Shown one piece after another: positions 8,701-17,135 of a stretch of DNA of 64,000 bases. Both the position numbers and the translations under genes were made by a program. The stretch is from NCBI RefSeq assembly GCF_900102625.1, contig NZ_FMZC01000002.1:397990-461989 (forward strand). Reading direction: 5' to 3'. This stretch comes from Paracidovorax valerianellae. GTDB taxonomy: Bacteria; Pseudomonadota; Gammaproteobacteria; Burkholderiales; Burkholderiaceae_C. The notes beneath the pieces were generated by a model that saw only the letters and a program-made list of their open reading frames with translations, made no database searches and had not been told where the DNA came from. Numbering within the stretch: position 1 is the stretch's first letter; each line of letters opens with the position of its first letter.

Positions 8701-11695
8701 CCGCCTCTTCGAGCTTGGTCTCGCACAGCAGCAGGCCGCGCGAATCGCTCTTGCCGGTGCAGACGGTGCCCAGGTCTTTCGTTTCGGTCTTGTTGTCGTA
8801 GCTGTAGAAGCCGCCCACCATGCGCTTGCGGCTGGTGGTCGTGATGCGGGCGATGGCCTGCACCTGCAGCGGCACGCCCTCCTGCGCCTTGCCGTCGATG
8901 CCCAGCGCCAGTGCCTGGAACCGGATCTTCTGCGAGGCCGAGACCCATCCTTCGGTCTTGATGCCGGCCACCACCGCGGCAGGCCACAGGGTCTGCGTGC
9001 TGCGCAGCGTCTGCACTTCGCCGCTCGGGTCGGCGTAGGTCGCCTCCAGCAGCAGCTCTTGCGGCTGGCGGGCCAGCGGAACGTTGTCGATGGCGAGCTT
9101 GCCGGCGCCGTTCTTATCGAGCGTCAGCGGCAGCTTGTCGGCGATCACGCGGGCGTCCTGCTCGGCGGCAGGCTCTTCGTCGTCGCTCTGCGTCTGCGTG
9201 CCCGTGCGGCGCTGGCTGGGCGGCGTGAAGCTGAAGGCGTCGAAATCGCTCCACTGGGGGGACTTGCCCCGCACCAGCGCCGACACCCGCACCGGCAGAT
9301 TGGCGGCGCCGCCGCCGGAGACGTAGTTCACCTGCACATCGGTGGGCACCGAGCGCACGCGCACCAGCGGCTTCTTTTCCGTGGGCGTGATGCGGCCTTC
9401 CAGCACTGGCAGGCGGAACTCTTCCACCCGGAACTGGCCGGACTCGAAGCTGCTGCGATCGGGCGCACCACCCTGCAGCTGCACCTGATAGACGCCGAGC
9501 TTGGCGGCCGGCGGCACGGCAAAGGTGTTCTCCGCGCTCAGGCCGCCGGTGGCGGTCTTGCGCCAAGTCAGGCTCTGGGTGTACTGCTGGCCGCTGCCCA
9601 CGTGGGTGATCACCAGCGTGTCGGGTTGCTGGTCGGGAATGCCGAAGCCCTTGCGGTTCTCGGTGCGGATCAGGTGCTTCATCGATACCGTTTCGCCGGC
9701 GCGCAGCAGCGTGCGGTCGAACACGGTATGGGCGCGCTCGTCGGGCCGGGGATCGGAACTGGTGGGCAGATTGAAGCGCCAGGGCTCGATGCCGCGCTGC
9801 CAGTCGCTCCAGGTGAAAGCCATGTCCTGCGAGCCGTCGGCGCCCGGGGCGCGCGCGCTGACGAAATACGCCTGGCCGCCACCGTATTCGCCTTGGCAGA
9901 TCGGCGGCTCGGGCGACAGGCCGTTGAACTGGGCCACGCCCTGCGCATCGGTGGTGCCCGTGGCCAGTTCGCGCCCGTTGCAGTCGGACACGCGCACCTT
10001 GGCGCCTGCCACCACCTGGCCCTTGTCCAGCGTGGTCACCCACGCGGCGGAATTCTCGCGGCCCAGCTTGAAGTGCACGCCCAGGTTGGTCACCAGGGCC
10101 GAAGTGCGCACGTACATGGTGCGGCCCTCGCCGTGGCGCTCATCCAGCAGCGACTTGCCCAGCAGGGGCGAAGCGATCTCGACCACGTGAAAGCCGGTGG
10201 GCAGCGGAATGCCCACCACCTCGAACGGCCGGGGGTCGTTGTTGACGGGCTTGGGCAAATCCAGCGTCTTGACACCGCTCTGGCCGGACAGCAGCGACAC
10301 CATGCGCGACTGCACGTAGTCGCCGTCGTCGTTTTCCAACGAAGCGGGCAGCGGGCCCTTCACCTCGCGGCGCGCATCCTTGCGGCTCACCAGGTAGCCG
10401 TCATAGCGGCGCACCTTGTGGAACCACGCGATGATCTCGGCGTCGCTGCTCGGCTGCATGGTGCTCACCTTGGATTGCTGCGCGCTGGCGGCGCCGGCTT
10501 CCAGGCCCTGCACCTTGAGCGCTGCCTCGACGTTGCGAAGCGTCACCGGCAGCATCGCGGGCTCCTTGGGGCCTTCGGCATAGCGCTCGACCACGCCGAA
10601 CGGCGACGCGGCGAACTTGGCCAGCGGCGGCATCGCGCCCGTGCCCACCTTGAGCGGAAAGCTATCGGCGTTGCGCAGGGTGCGGCCGGAAGCGTCCTTG
10701 AAATCCTTGGGCAGTTGCACGGTGAACGCCGTTTGCGCCGTGAAGGGTGGATCGAAGCGCAAGCCGTTCACCACCGTGTCGCCGTCGCCTTCGCCCTCGA
10801 TGCGGGGCTTGAGCGTTTCCTTGTCGGATTTCAGCCGCACCGCTTCGGCCAGCTTGCGCGGCACGGGGGCGTTGAACGACAGGAACATGGGGCGGATCGG
10901 CAGGCAGGCCGACTGGGCGTTCTCGCGTTCGCAGCGGAAATCGGCCGCGAAGGGCTCGCGCACCTTGTACTCGTAGCGCTTTTCCACGGTGTTGGCCACG
11001 CCGCTCGGGGTGGCGACGCCTTTGCCGAACACGATCTGCACGCGCCCGCCGGAGGTGAGCCGCCGGTTGCACGCCAGCGTGACGAACTTCAGCGGCTCCT
11101 TGGCCGCGGTCTTGTCCAGCCCTTGGGAGGCCAGCAGAGCCTCGCGCTGGGGGCCTTCGATGAGGCGGACCGGAATGCGCTCGCCCACGCCGTCCGCCAC
11201 GCACCAGGTGTTGGCCTGCAGGCTGGCCACCGTGGCCGGGCCATTGAGCTGCAGCATGAAGAACTGCTCTTCGTCGATGGACTGGTAGGTGCCGGGGCGA
11301 ATGCTCTGCACATACGGTCCGCCGCTATTGAATTGATAGCTTTTCGCGCCCGCCAGTTCTGCGCCGGAGGCCGATTTGAACCCTGCCTTCACCTGCGCGG
11401 TGCAGCGCACGCCGGGCGGCAGGTCGCCCTTGAAGTCGTAAACCCATTCGCGGTCGCTGGTCCAGCGGCCCGTGCCCTGCCCGGCCTCCGCGTCGGCGCA
11501 GCTCACGGTGAGCGGCGCCGGTGCCTTGGGGTCGCCGAAGTTGACCGCAGGGCCGTCGAACTTGGCCACCGCCTGCCGCACGCGGGATACCTCGCCCTGG
11601 GGCGAGAAACTGATGATCGAAAGAGCGTGCGCCTGCGCAGCGGCGCACATCACCGCAGCGAACGCCACGGCGCGGAAAGAAATTGCTGTTGTCAT
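5723..11695 (-). CDS. Bacterial alpha-2-macroglobulin with thioester motif
   Basis: 1990 residues. A signal peptide spans about residues 1-23 (MTTAISFRAVAFAAVMCAAAQAHA); the cysteine near its end lacks a proper lipobox, so a soluble periplasmic protein is more likely than a lipoprotein. Macroglobulin beta-sandwich domains fill the first 1100 residues. The thioester motif CLEQ is present at Cys1498 in PFACLEQKTSK, inside a helical thioester domain, and the C-terminal receptor-binding-like domain follows. Known relatives trap proteases that breach the envelope by covalent attachment. The usual partner gene pbpC is not adjacent; instead an amidase/lipoprotein pair follows 43 bp downstream. No strong ribosome site precedes the chosen ATG. 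Confidence 0.92.
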   Translation of the reverse strand: MTTAISFRAVAFAAVMCAAAQAHALSIISFSPQGEVSRVRQAVAKFDGPAVNFGDPKAPAPLTVSCADAEAGQGTGRWTSDREWVYDFKGDLPPGVRCTAQVKAGFKSASGAELAGAKSYQFNSGGPYVQSIRPGTYQSIDEEQFFMLQLNGPATVASLQANTWCVADGVGERIPVRLIEGPQREALLASQGLDKTAAKEPLKFVTLACNRRLTSGGRVQIVFGKGVATPSGVANTVEKRYEYKVREPFAADFRCERENAQSACLPIRPMFLSFNAPVPRKLAEAVRLKSDKETLKPRIEGEGDGDTVVNGLRFDPPFTAQTAFTVQLPKDFKDASGRTLRNADSFPLKVGTGAMPPLAKFAASPFGVVERYAEGPKEPAMLPVTLRNVEAALKVQGLEAGAASAQQSKVSTMQPSSDAEIIAWFHKVRRYDGYLVSRKDARREVKGPLPASLENDDGDYVQSRMVSLLSGQSGVKTLDLPKPVNNDPRPFEVVGIPLPTGFHVVEIASPLLGKSLLDERHGEGRTMYVRTSALVTNLGVHFKLGRENSAAWVTTLDKGQVVAGAKVRVSDCNGRELATGTTDAQGVAQFNGLSPEPPICQGEYGGGQAYFVSARAPGADGSQDMAFTWSDWQRGIEPWRFNLPTSSDPRPDERAHTVFDRTLLRAGETVSMKHLIRTENRKGFGIPDQQPDTLVITHVGSGQQYTQSLTWRKTATGGLSAENTFAVPPAAKLGVYQVQLQGGAPDRSSFESGQFRVEEFRLPVLEGRITPTEKKPLVRVRSVPTDVQVNYVSGGGAANLPVRVSALVRGKSPQWSDFDAFSFTPPSQRRTGTQTQSDDEEPAAEQDARVIADKLPLTLDKNGAGKLAIDNVPLARQPQELLLEATYADPSGEVQTLRSTQTLWPAAVVAGIKTEGWVSASQKIRFQALALGIDGKAQEGVPLQVQAIARITTTSRKRMVGGFYSYDNKTETKDLGTVCTGKSDSRGLLLCETKLEEAGEVELVATARDKDGNTADAASSVWVTRQGELWFGGEDHDRIDLLPEKKSYQPGETAKLQVRMPFRHATALVSVEREGIIDMRVVQLNGQDPTVQVKIEEGWGPNVYVSVLALRGRLREVPWYSFFTWGFKAPTEWWSAFWYEGKEYVAPTAMVDLSKPAYRLGVAEIRVGTQAHQIQVKVAADKESYPVRGKAQVTITATLPGGKPAAGAEVALAAVDQALLELMPNNSWNLLDAMLQRRSWGVQTSTAQMEIIGRRHYGRKAVPAGGGGGHSQARELLETLLLWQPSIQLDANGQAKVTVPLNDALTTFKIVAVADAGTGLFGTGSTSIRATQDLQIISGLPPLVREDDQFRAQVTLRNTTQAAMKVEVAARATLLQLDKQTVDIPAGESREVAWTVTAPAQLAQTRTEAILWEIEARDTAGANGARDALKATQRIIPAVPLTVQQATLVQVDGSFNIDVNPPADALPGRGGLKMSLQPKLAEGLPGVRDWFANYPFACLEQKTSKSVGLRDGKLWQTMMAQLPTYLDGDGLANYFPPQAGSANRGSDTLTAYLLSAAHEASSLYPEFALPDESRAAMERGLTAFVEGRIQREFWSPRKDLDMRKIAAIEALSRYGKATGRMLGSVTIAPNQWPTHTVIDWLNVLKRVNDVPQRDQRLAEATQVLKARLSYQGTKLIFSTERDDYWWWLMQNGDVNTARLMLAVMDDPAWKDDMGRLANGFISRQQNGAWHTTTANLWGGLALEKFSAKFEATPVAGTTRAAMGANTASVDWAKVERVKTTDATGAAHQTTWFGAPASPGNFKNNGMFLPWSSTGGKENLAVTHQGTGKPWLTLQSVAAVQLKAPFAAGYAIKKTITPVEQAVPGKYTRGDVLRVTLEVNASADMTWVALTDPIPGGATILGSGLGRDSEIATQGEKREGSGWPAFEERSFEAYRSYYEYLPKGTIKAEYTVRLNNVGDFALPPSRVEAMYAPEMFGETPNARVKVEAAAR
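11324..11340. repeat. Dispersed GCTAT-N7-ATAGC element inside the macroglobulin gene
   Basis: GCTAT (11324-11328) and ATAGC (11336-11340) flank a 7-base AT-rich spacer, in frame within the N-terminal part of the macroglobulin (around SYQFNSGG). The same architecture is found at 21611, 41228 and 63704. Confidence 0.5.
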
Positions 11696-11867
11696 TGGTT
11701 TGAACGGAATATGGACGGGCCCGGCTGGGCCGTCTTCCTCTCGGACCGGCAGCGTAGCCCATCGGCAGGGTCCGAACCACCAGCGGGGTGACGCAGTTGT
11801 AAATGGCCTACATGCCCCGAACCCATCCGTCCGGGAGAATGACCGCAACTCCACCCCTGGCGCGCCC

Positions 11868-13274
11868 ATGCCCCCCCCAACCTCCACCCGCCGCTGGGAA
11901 ATCGATGCCGTCCGGGGCCTGATGCTGGCCCTGATGACCGTCACCCACCTGCCCACGCGGCTCACGCAGCCGCTCGGCCAGCCGTTCGGGTTCGTCTCGG
12001 CGGCCGAGGGCTTCGTGCTGCTGTCGGCCTACATGGCGGGCATGGTGTACGGCCGCCTCGCCTGGCGAAAGAGCGTGGCGGACATGCGCCAAGCGTTCTG
12101 GCGGCGCGCTCTCAAGATCTACGGCTGCCAGGCGGCCACGCTGCTCTTTCTGTTCACCGTGATCGCCTTCATCGGCATCCGCGTGGACGAGCCCGCCATC
12201 AAAGGGATGATGACCTTCTACCTGCTGCACCCGCTGCAGGCGCTGGTCGGCGGGCTGCTGCTGGTGTATGAACCGCCGCTGCTCGACATCCTTCCGCTGT
12301 ACGTGCTGTTCATGCTCGCAAGCCCCTGGGTGATGACGTTCGCGCTGCGCCGCGGCTGGGCGCCGGTCATGGCGGGGAGCGTGCTGCTGTGGGTGCTGGC
12401 GCAGTTCGGCCTGTCGCGCTGGTTCTACGACGGCATCGCGGCGGTCATGCCGATGCCCATTCCGTTCACCGAAACCGGTGCCTTCGTGATGTGGGGCTGG
12501 CAGTTCCTGTGGGTGCTGGGCCTGTGGATGGGCGCCAGCCGCAACGATCCCGACGCGGCGCCGTTCGAATTTCCACGCTGGTCCGTGTGGGTGGCCTGCG
12601 CCATTGCCTTGGTCTGCATGGTGTGGCGGCACACCATCGGGCAGGTGCCTTTCGGTGACAGCCGGCCCGAGCTGAACCTGTTGTTCGACAAATGGGCGCT
12701 GGGCCCGCTGCGGCTGATCGACCTGCTCGCGCTCACCCTGCTGGCGATCCGTTTCGGCCCGACGCTCGCGGCCAGACTGCCCCGCCAGCACTGGCTGGAA
12801 ACCCTGGGCGCGGCCTCGCTGCCGGTGTTCTGCGCGCACCTGGTGGTCGTGCTGCTGACCCTGGTGTTCATGGGTGCGGACTACGAGCGGCCCTGGCCGC
12901 AGGACATCGCCCTGCTGATCGCCTGCTTCGCCACGCTGTACGCCGTGGCGCGAGTGACGCTGTGGATCGACAAGCCACCGGGCGACGATGGCCACCCGGT
13001 GCAGCCGTCGCCGAACGGCGCTGCGCCGTCAGGCGGGACCAAAAAGAACGGCGGCCTGCCGCCAGGCAACGCCCTCGGCAAGACTGCCGTGGGGGCCGAC
13101 AGTCAGCGCTCGGCGCTGACCCGCACCAGCGCGGCGCTGCCGACGCCCTTGCCCGTCGCGGCGGTGGCCGCCGTGGCCGTGGTGGCTGGCGAGCTGACGC
13201 CCGCTTCCAGAGTGGGCGCGGAACTGGGCGCAGGCGTGACGAACGCGCCGATCACCGTGCGCCAGAGGTCATAG
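11868..13274 (+). CDS. OpgC-family membrane acyltransferase
   Basis: 468 residues. It opens RRWEIDAVRGLMLALMTVTHLP, the diagnostic N-terminus of OpgC proteins, which transfer succinyl groups to osmoregulated periplasmic glucans. About ten hydrophobic helices extend to roughly residue 365 (LLIACFATLYAVARVTLWID). The last ~100 residues are hydrophilic to Ala/Val-rich, and the final 57 codons read antisense to the 3' end of the SGNH hydrolase gene. No in-frame ATG exists upstream; ribosome-site support is poor. Diverges from the macroglobulin gene. The acceptor could be a glucan or another glycan, because family assignment does not fix the substrate. Confidence 0.82.
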   Translation: MPPPTSTRRWEIDAVRGLMLALMTVTHLPTRLTQPLGQPFGFVSAAEGFVLLSAYMAGMVYGRLAWRKSVADMRQAFWRRALKIYGCQAATLLFLFTVIAFIGIRVDEPAIKGMMTFYLLHPLQALVGGLLLVYEPPLLDILPLYVLFMLASPWVMTFALRRGWAPVMAGSVLLWVLAQFGLSRWFYDGIAAVMPMPIPFTETGAFVMWGWQFLWVLGLWMGASRNDPDAAPFEFPRWSVWVACAIALVCMVWRHTIGQVPFGDSRPELNLLFDKWALGPLRLIDLLALTLLAIRFGPTLAARLPRQHWLETLGAASLPVFCAHLVVVLLTLVFMGADYERPWPQDIALLIACFATLYAVARVTLWIDKPPGDDGHPVQPSPNGAAPSGGTKKNGGLPPGNALGKTAVGADSQRSALTRTSAALPTPLPVAAVAAVAVVAGELTPASRVGAELGAGVTNAPITVRQRS

Positions 13275-13984
13275 CCGGCATCGTTCATGTGCAGGCGGTC
13301 GGGCCCGAACAGTTCGGCGCGCGGGGTGCCGGAGGTATCGAGCATGGCCGAGAAGACGTCGATGTAGTCGCTGTTGGGCACGGTGCGCACGTATTGCGAC
13401 AGCAGGGCATTGGCTTGCCGCATCTGCGGCATGAGCGACACGCGGGACGGGCTCGGTTTGATGGAGATGTAGCTGATGCGGGTGTCGGGCAGTTCGGCGC
13501 GCACCGTCTGCACGAAGGAACGGAAGCTCTCCAGGATCTGCTCGGGCGTGCGGCCTTCCGCCAGGTCGTTGTCGCCGGCATAGACCATCACGTGGCGCGG
13601 ACGGTACTGCAGCACCAGGTTTTTCACGAAATGGTTGCAGTCCGCCATGGTCGAGCCGCCGAAGCCGCGGTTGATGACCACGGGCAACTGGCGGAAATCT
13701 TCGGCCACATCGGTCCAGAACCGGATGGTGGAGCTGCCGACGAAGAGCACGCCGCCCGCCTGCGGCTGGCGTTGCTTGTCGGCCGCCGCGAAGGCTTCCA
13801 TGCTGGACTGCCAGCGGGCGTAGGGAGACGGAGCCGCCGCCAGGACCGACGGCGCGGAAGGGTCTGCGGGCGGGAGTTTCAGCCCGGCGGCGGTGGCGGC
13901 GGGCGCCGCCTGCGCGGCAAAACCGGCAGAGGCCAGAACCAGGGTGAACAGGGAACGCGTCGATAGGGCCCGGAGAGAATGCAT
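13103..13984 (-). CDS. Secreted SGNH/GDSL-family hydrolase
   Basis: 293 residues with a signal peptide ending near AAQAA (residue 27). All SGNH blocks are visible: GSS at residues 83-85 (nucleophile Ser84), NRGFGGS with Gly110, YAGDND with Asn139, and DRLHMND with the Asp/His pair. Such enzymes remove or move acyl groups on carbohydrates and lipids in the periplasm. GGAG six bases before the ATG sets the start. It converges on and overlaps the OpgC-like acyltransferase by 172 bp. A common glycan acylation substrate is possible but inferred. The tail is Ala/Thr-rich and low complexity. Confidence 0.88.
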   Translation of the reverse strand: MHSLRALSTRSLFTLVLASAGFAAQAAPAATAAGLKLPPADPSAPSVLAAAPSPYARWQSSMEAFAAADKQRQPQAGGVLFVGSSTIRFWTDVAEDFRQLPVVINRGFGGSTMADCNHFVKNLVLQYRPRHVMVYAGDNDLAEGRTPEQILESFRSFVQTVRAELPDTRISYISIKPSPSRVSLMPQMRQANALLSQYVRTVPNSDYIDVFSAMLDTSGTPRAELFGPDRLHMNDAGYDLWRTVIGAFVTPAPSSAPTLEAGVSSPATTATAATAATGKGVGSAALVRVSAER

Positions 13985-14099
13985 AGGCGGCTCCAAAAAG
14001 GACTGCAGCGGCGTGTGAGCGATTGTCTTGGCAGGCGTTCCCACCACATACAATTTTTACAAATTTACACCGGAATGCCCATCGGGCTTTCCCCTTGCC

Positions 14100-15440
14100 A
14101 TGCCACATGCCTATCTTGCACCCTCCGACCCGGTTCCGTTCTGGCGACGCCTCAACCAATTTTTCGCTTTTCCGCTGCAAAGAAAACCGCTGCAGTACTG
14201 CACGCTGCTGGCACTGTGCAGCCTGCTGTACGGCGTGTTTTTCTTCCTGCCGGACTTTCTGGCGATCCTTTTGGTGGAAGTCGGCATTTTGCTGGCCGCC
14301 TCGCGCTACGGGTTCAAGGTCGTGGCGATGGGCTCGCGGGGCCTGCAGCGGGCCGCGGATTTTCCGGATGCGCTGGACGAAGAGTGGAAATACCTGCCCT
14401 GGAAGCTCTTCGGCATTCTGGTGGTGCAGGGCATCGTGCTGGGGTGGCTCAACCGCGTGAGTTCCGGCTTGGCGGAGCTGGCATGGCTGGGGGTGAGCTT
14501 TCTGCTGCCCGCCACGCTGATCCTGCTGGTGCAGACCGGCAGCCTGTGGGCGTCGCTCAACCCGGCCGCCGCCTGGGGCGTGGTGCGCACCATCGGCTGG
14601 CCGTACGTGCTGCTGTGCTTCTTCCTGTTCCTGCTGAGCCAGGGCGCCGCCATTGCGCTGTCGGTGCTGGGCCCCATCTTCAAGGGCTGGATCCTGCTGC
14701 CGCTGGGCAACTGGCTGTTCATCTATTTCGGCTGGGTGATGTGCAGCCTGCTGGGCTATGCCATGTACCAGAACCACGAGGCTTTCGACATCGACCTGCT
14801 GCCCGGCGGCGGTCTGGACGACGACGCCCCGCCGGACCGGCGCACCCCCAGGCAGATCGCCCAAGAGGCCATGGACGCGCTGGTGGCCCAGCAGATCACC
14901 GACGGCGATGTGGCGGGCGCCCTGGCCACGGCCTACGAAGACCAGCGCGTGCACCCCGACGAACTGCCCGCCCAGCGCCGCTACCACCGTGTGCTGGCGC
15001 TGACCGACAAGACCGAAACGCTGCTGAGCCATGCCCAGCGCTTCATTCCGCTGCTGCTGAACCTGGGCCAGACGACCGAGGCACTGAAGGTCTTCACCGT
15101 CTGCCGCGAACACGACGCGCAGTTCGCGATCGAAGATGCGGGCCACGTCCTGTCGCTGGCCACGACCGCGTGGAACGGCGGCGATGCCCGGCAGGCCGTC
15201 GCGCTGCTGGGCGGGTTCGACCGGCGCTTCAAGGGCCATGCGCTCGTGCCCAAGGCCTACGAACTGGCCGCTCGGGTTCTGCTGCAGGGCATGAACCGGC
15301 CCGACATGGCCCTCAAGGTGCTGGCCACCCTGCAGGCGCGGCATGCGGACAGCCCATCGACGCAGGAGGTGCAATGGCTGCTGCGCGCCCACCTGCCCCC
15401 GGCGCCCGCCCCGGAAGGCACGGCGCCATCGGCTTCCTGA
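14100..15440 (+). CDS. Multi-pass membrane protein with C-terminal TPR-like domain
   Basis: 446 residues. Hydrophobic segments occur near residues 33-75, 120-150, 150-175, 185-220 and 225-250, in the pattern of DUF4013-like proteins. From about residue 270 the protein is soluble and helical, with repeated 30-40-residue units (ALATAYEDQRVHP, LLNLGQTTEALKVF, AARVLLQGMNRPDMALKVL) that look like tetratricopeptide repeats. The start at 14100 is chosen over ATGs further upstream because the extra N-terminal residues are unlike a membrane protein. No enzymatic motif is seen; role unknown. Confidence 0.75.
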   Translation: MPHAYLAPSDPVPFWRRLNQFFAFPLQRKPLQYCTLLALCSLLYGVFFFLPDFLAILLVEVGILLAASRYGFKVVAMGSRGLQRAADFPDALDEEWKYLPWKLFGILVVQGIVLGWLNRVSSGLAELAWLGVSFLLPATLILLVQTGSLWASLNPAAAWGVVRTIGWPYVLLCFFLFLLSQGAAIALSVLGPIFKGWILLPLGNWLFIYFGWVMCSLLGYAMYQNHEAFDIDLLPGGGLDDDAPPDRRTPRQIAQEAMDALVAQQITDGDVAGALATAYEDQRVHPDELPAQRRYHRVLALTDKTETLLSHAQRFIPLLLNLGQTTEALKVFTVCREHDAQFAIEDAGHVLSLATTAWNGGDARQAVALLGGFDRRFKGHALVPKAYELAARVLLQGMNRPDMALKVLATLQARHADSPSTQEVQWLLRAHLPPAPAPEGTAPSAS

Positions 15441-15469
15441 AGCCGCGAAACCTGTCCTGGTTCAAAAAC

Positions 15470-15528
15470 GATAGCTGCCAGCGCAGGTTCTCATTGGCTT
15501 TCAAAGAATTTTTGCCTTGAAGGCCAAT
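15470..15528. terminator. Hairpin between convergent genes, beside a GATAGC element remnant
   Basis: ATTGGCTTTCAA (15493-15504) pairs with TTGAAGGCCAAT (15517-15528) at 11 of 12 positions around a 12-base AT-rich loop. It lies in the 127-bp gap between two convergent genes, so terminator function is likely. GATAGCTGCCAGCGC just before it matches one half of the dispersed element family. Confidence 0.5.
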
Positions 15529-15567
15529 CAAAGTCCCGGCAGTTTGCTCACCTTTCGATAGCAGCCC

Positions 15568-17046
15568 TCACTGCAGCCCCTGCAGCAGCCGCAGGGGCGC
15601 GCTGCCCGGCGCCAGTTGCTGGAGCTGCGGCAACCACGCCATGGCCTGGTCGCGGCGCCCCGCCTGCAGCAGCCCCGTCACGAGCATGCCCATGAGGTCG
15701 CCCAGTGCCGTGTGCTGCGGCGCGGTGCGGTGCAGGGCCGAGAGCAGCTTTTCGGCATCGCTCCAGTGCCGGCCCCGCACGAAGCCGCGGGCCAGCGCCG
15801 CCATGTCGTCGGGCACCAGGCGGGCGCTGGGCTTGGCGGTGTCCAGGTAGGTGCGATAGCTGGCGTGCTGAAAGTCCAGCGTGGCCGCGTCCTGCGGCGA
15901 CAGGCGGAAGATGCGCCGCGCGGCCCGGTGGAAATCCTCCCCTGCGGGCCACAGGCTGGCCGTCTTGAACCAAGCGCTCAGCACGGGCAGATCGTTCGGC
16001 CTCAATTGCGCCGCGGTCCGCCACTGCACCAGCGCGCGCTCGAACTGCATCGCCTGGGCGAGCTGGCGGGCCTGGGCCACGTGGGCGTCGAAACCGTCAT
16101 CGGGCTCAGGCGGCACGTCGGGCTCGGGCACGGCAATGGCCTGTCGCCGCACCAGCCCGGCGCCGGCCATCAGCGCGGCGCCCGTCAGCAGGCCGCCCAG
16201 GTGGGCCATGTAGGCCACGCCCTTGCCGGTGAACCAGTGCTGCAGCAGCTCGTTGGCGATCCACGCGGGCAGCAACAGCAGCGCAGGGGCGGTGACGTAG
16301 TTGAAATAGAAGAACAGTTGATAAAAGAACCGCACGCGGCGCAGGCGGTACAGCACTGCATACATGCCCATGAGCGCCGACACCGCGCCCGAAGCTCCCA
16401 GCCCGTAGCTGGCTTGGCCCGCGTAGGCCCAGCCGGCCATCAGCGAGCCGCCCACGGCCCCCAACAGGTAGAAGGTCAGGTACAGGCTCCGCCCCAGCGC
16501 CAGCTCGACCGAAAACCCGAAGAGAAACAGGAACACCATGTTGCCCAGCAGATGGGCCGTGCTGCCGTGCAGAAAGGCGGCGGTGATCCACGTCACGGGC
16601 CGCATCTCCGCGTCTTCCCGGTAGTTGTGCGCCCAGCGGAGGGTGAACGGCTCGGGCAGCGCGGCCTCGTAGCTCGCCCGGGCGGTCTTCCATGCGGCGT
16701 ATTCGGGCTCGTCCTTGCGCACCACCTGGTCGGTATGCAGTCGGGCCTGAAAGGTTTCTTCACGCTCCATCCACTGCAGCAGCGCCCCCTGCCGGCCCGA
16801 CGCCAGCAGACGCTTCGCGCGCCCGGCCTCGCGCCGGCTGGAATCTTCCAGCCACTGCACGAAGCGGGGCATTTCGATATCGGGCAACGGGCTCGACAGG
16901 TAGCCCTGCGCCGCGCGGTCGATGGCCTTGGCCTCCCACCGCTGCGGTCCCCAGAACACAACCAGGTTCACAAGGATGAGCAGCACCGTCGCCCAGGGCG
17001 GATTGCGCCACGACGGGCGGTGGTCCAGCGGAATCGCGTAGAACAT
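15568..17046 (-). CDS. Rhomboid-family intramembrane serine protease
   Basis: 492 residues. One helix lies near residues 19-33; a ~115-residue soluble insert follows, then the rhomboid core. HLLGNM (165-170), GLGASGA with catalytic Ser219, and MAHLGG with catalytic His282 are all present, so the dyad is intact. After about residue 300 a cytoplasmic or periplasmic domain with TPR-like helices continues to the end. Rhomboids cleave transmembrane helices; the substrate here is unknown. It is transcribed towards the TPR-like membrane protein and ahead of the Bug gene, but these are not an operon. Confidence 0.92.
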   Translation of the reverse strand: MFYAIPLDHRPSWRNPPWATVLLILVNLVVFWGPQRWEAKAIDRAAQGYLSSPLPDIEMPRFVQWLEDSSRREAGRAKRLLASGRQGALLQWMEREETFQARLHTDQVVRKDEPEYAAWKTARASYEAALPEPFTLRWAHNYREDAEMRPVTWITAAFLHGSTAHLLGNMVFLFLFGFSVELALGRSLYLTFYLLGAVGGSLMAGWAYAGQASYGLGASGAVSALMGMYAVLYRLRRVRFFYQLFFYFNYVTAPALLLLPAWIANELLQHWFTGKGVAYMAHLGGLLTGAALMAGAGLVRRQAIAVPEPDVPPEPDDGFDAHVAQARQLAQAMQFERALVQWRTAAQLRPNDLPVLSAWFKTASLWPAGEDFHRAARRIFRLSPQDAATLDFQHASYRTYLDTAKPSARLVPDDMAALARGFVRGRHWSDAEKLLSALHRTAPQHTALGDLMGMLVTGLLQAGRRDQAMAWLPQLQQLAPGSAPLRLLQGLQ

Positions 17047-17135
17047 GGCCGGCCGTGTGCGGCGTCAGCCCAGGTGCCGCAGCGTGCCGGCCGGCGTGCG
17101 GTCCAGCACCCAGTGCAGTGCGAGCGCGGGGCCGG

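Noticed and set aside
6116-11791. Very long open frame on the plus strand across the macroglobulin gene
   Set aside because: It is antisense to a well-matched macroglobulin with signal peptide and thioester; His/Arg/Ala/Gly-rich composition is typical of an opposite-strand shadow in GC-rich DNA.
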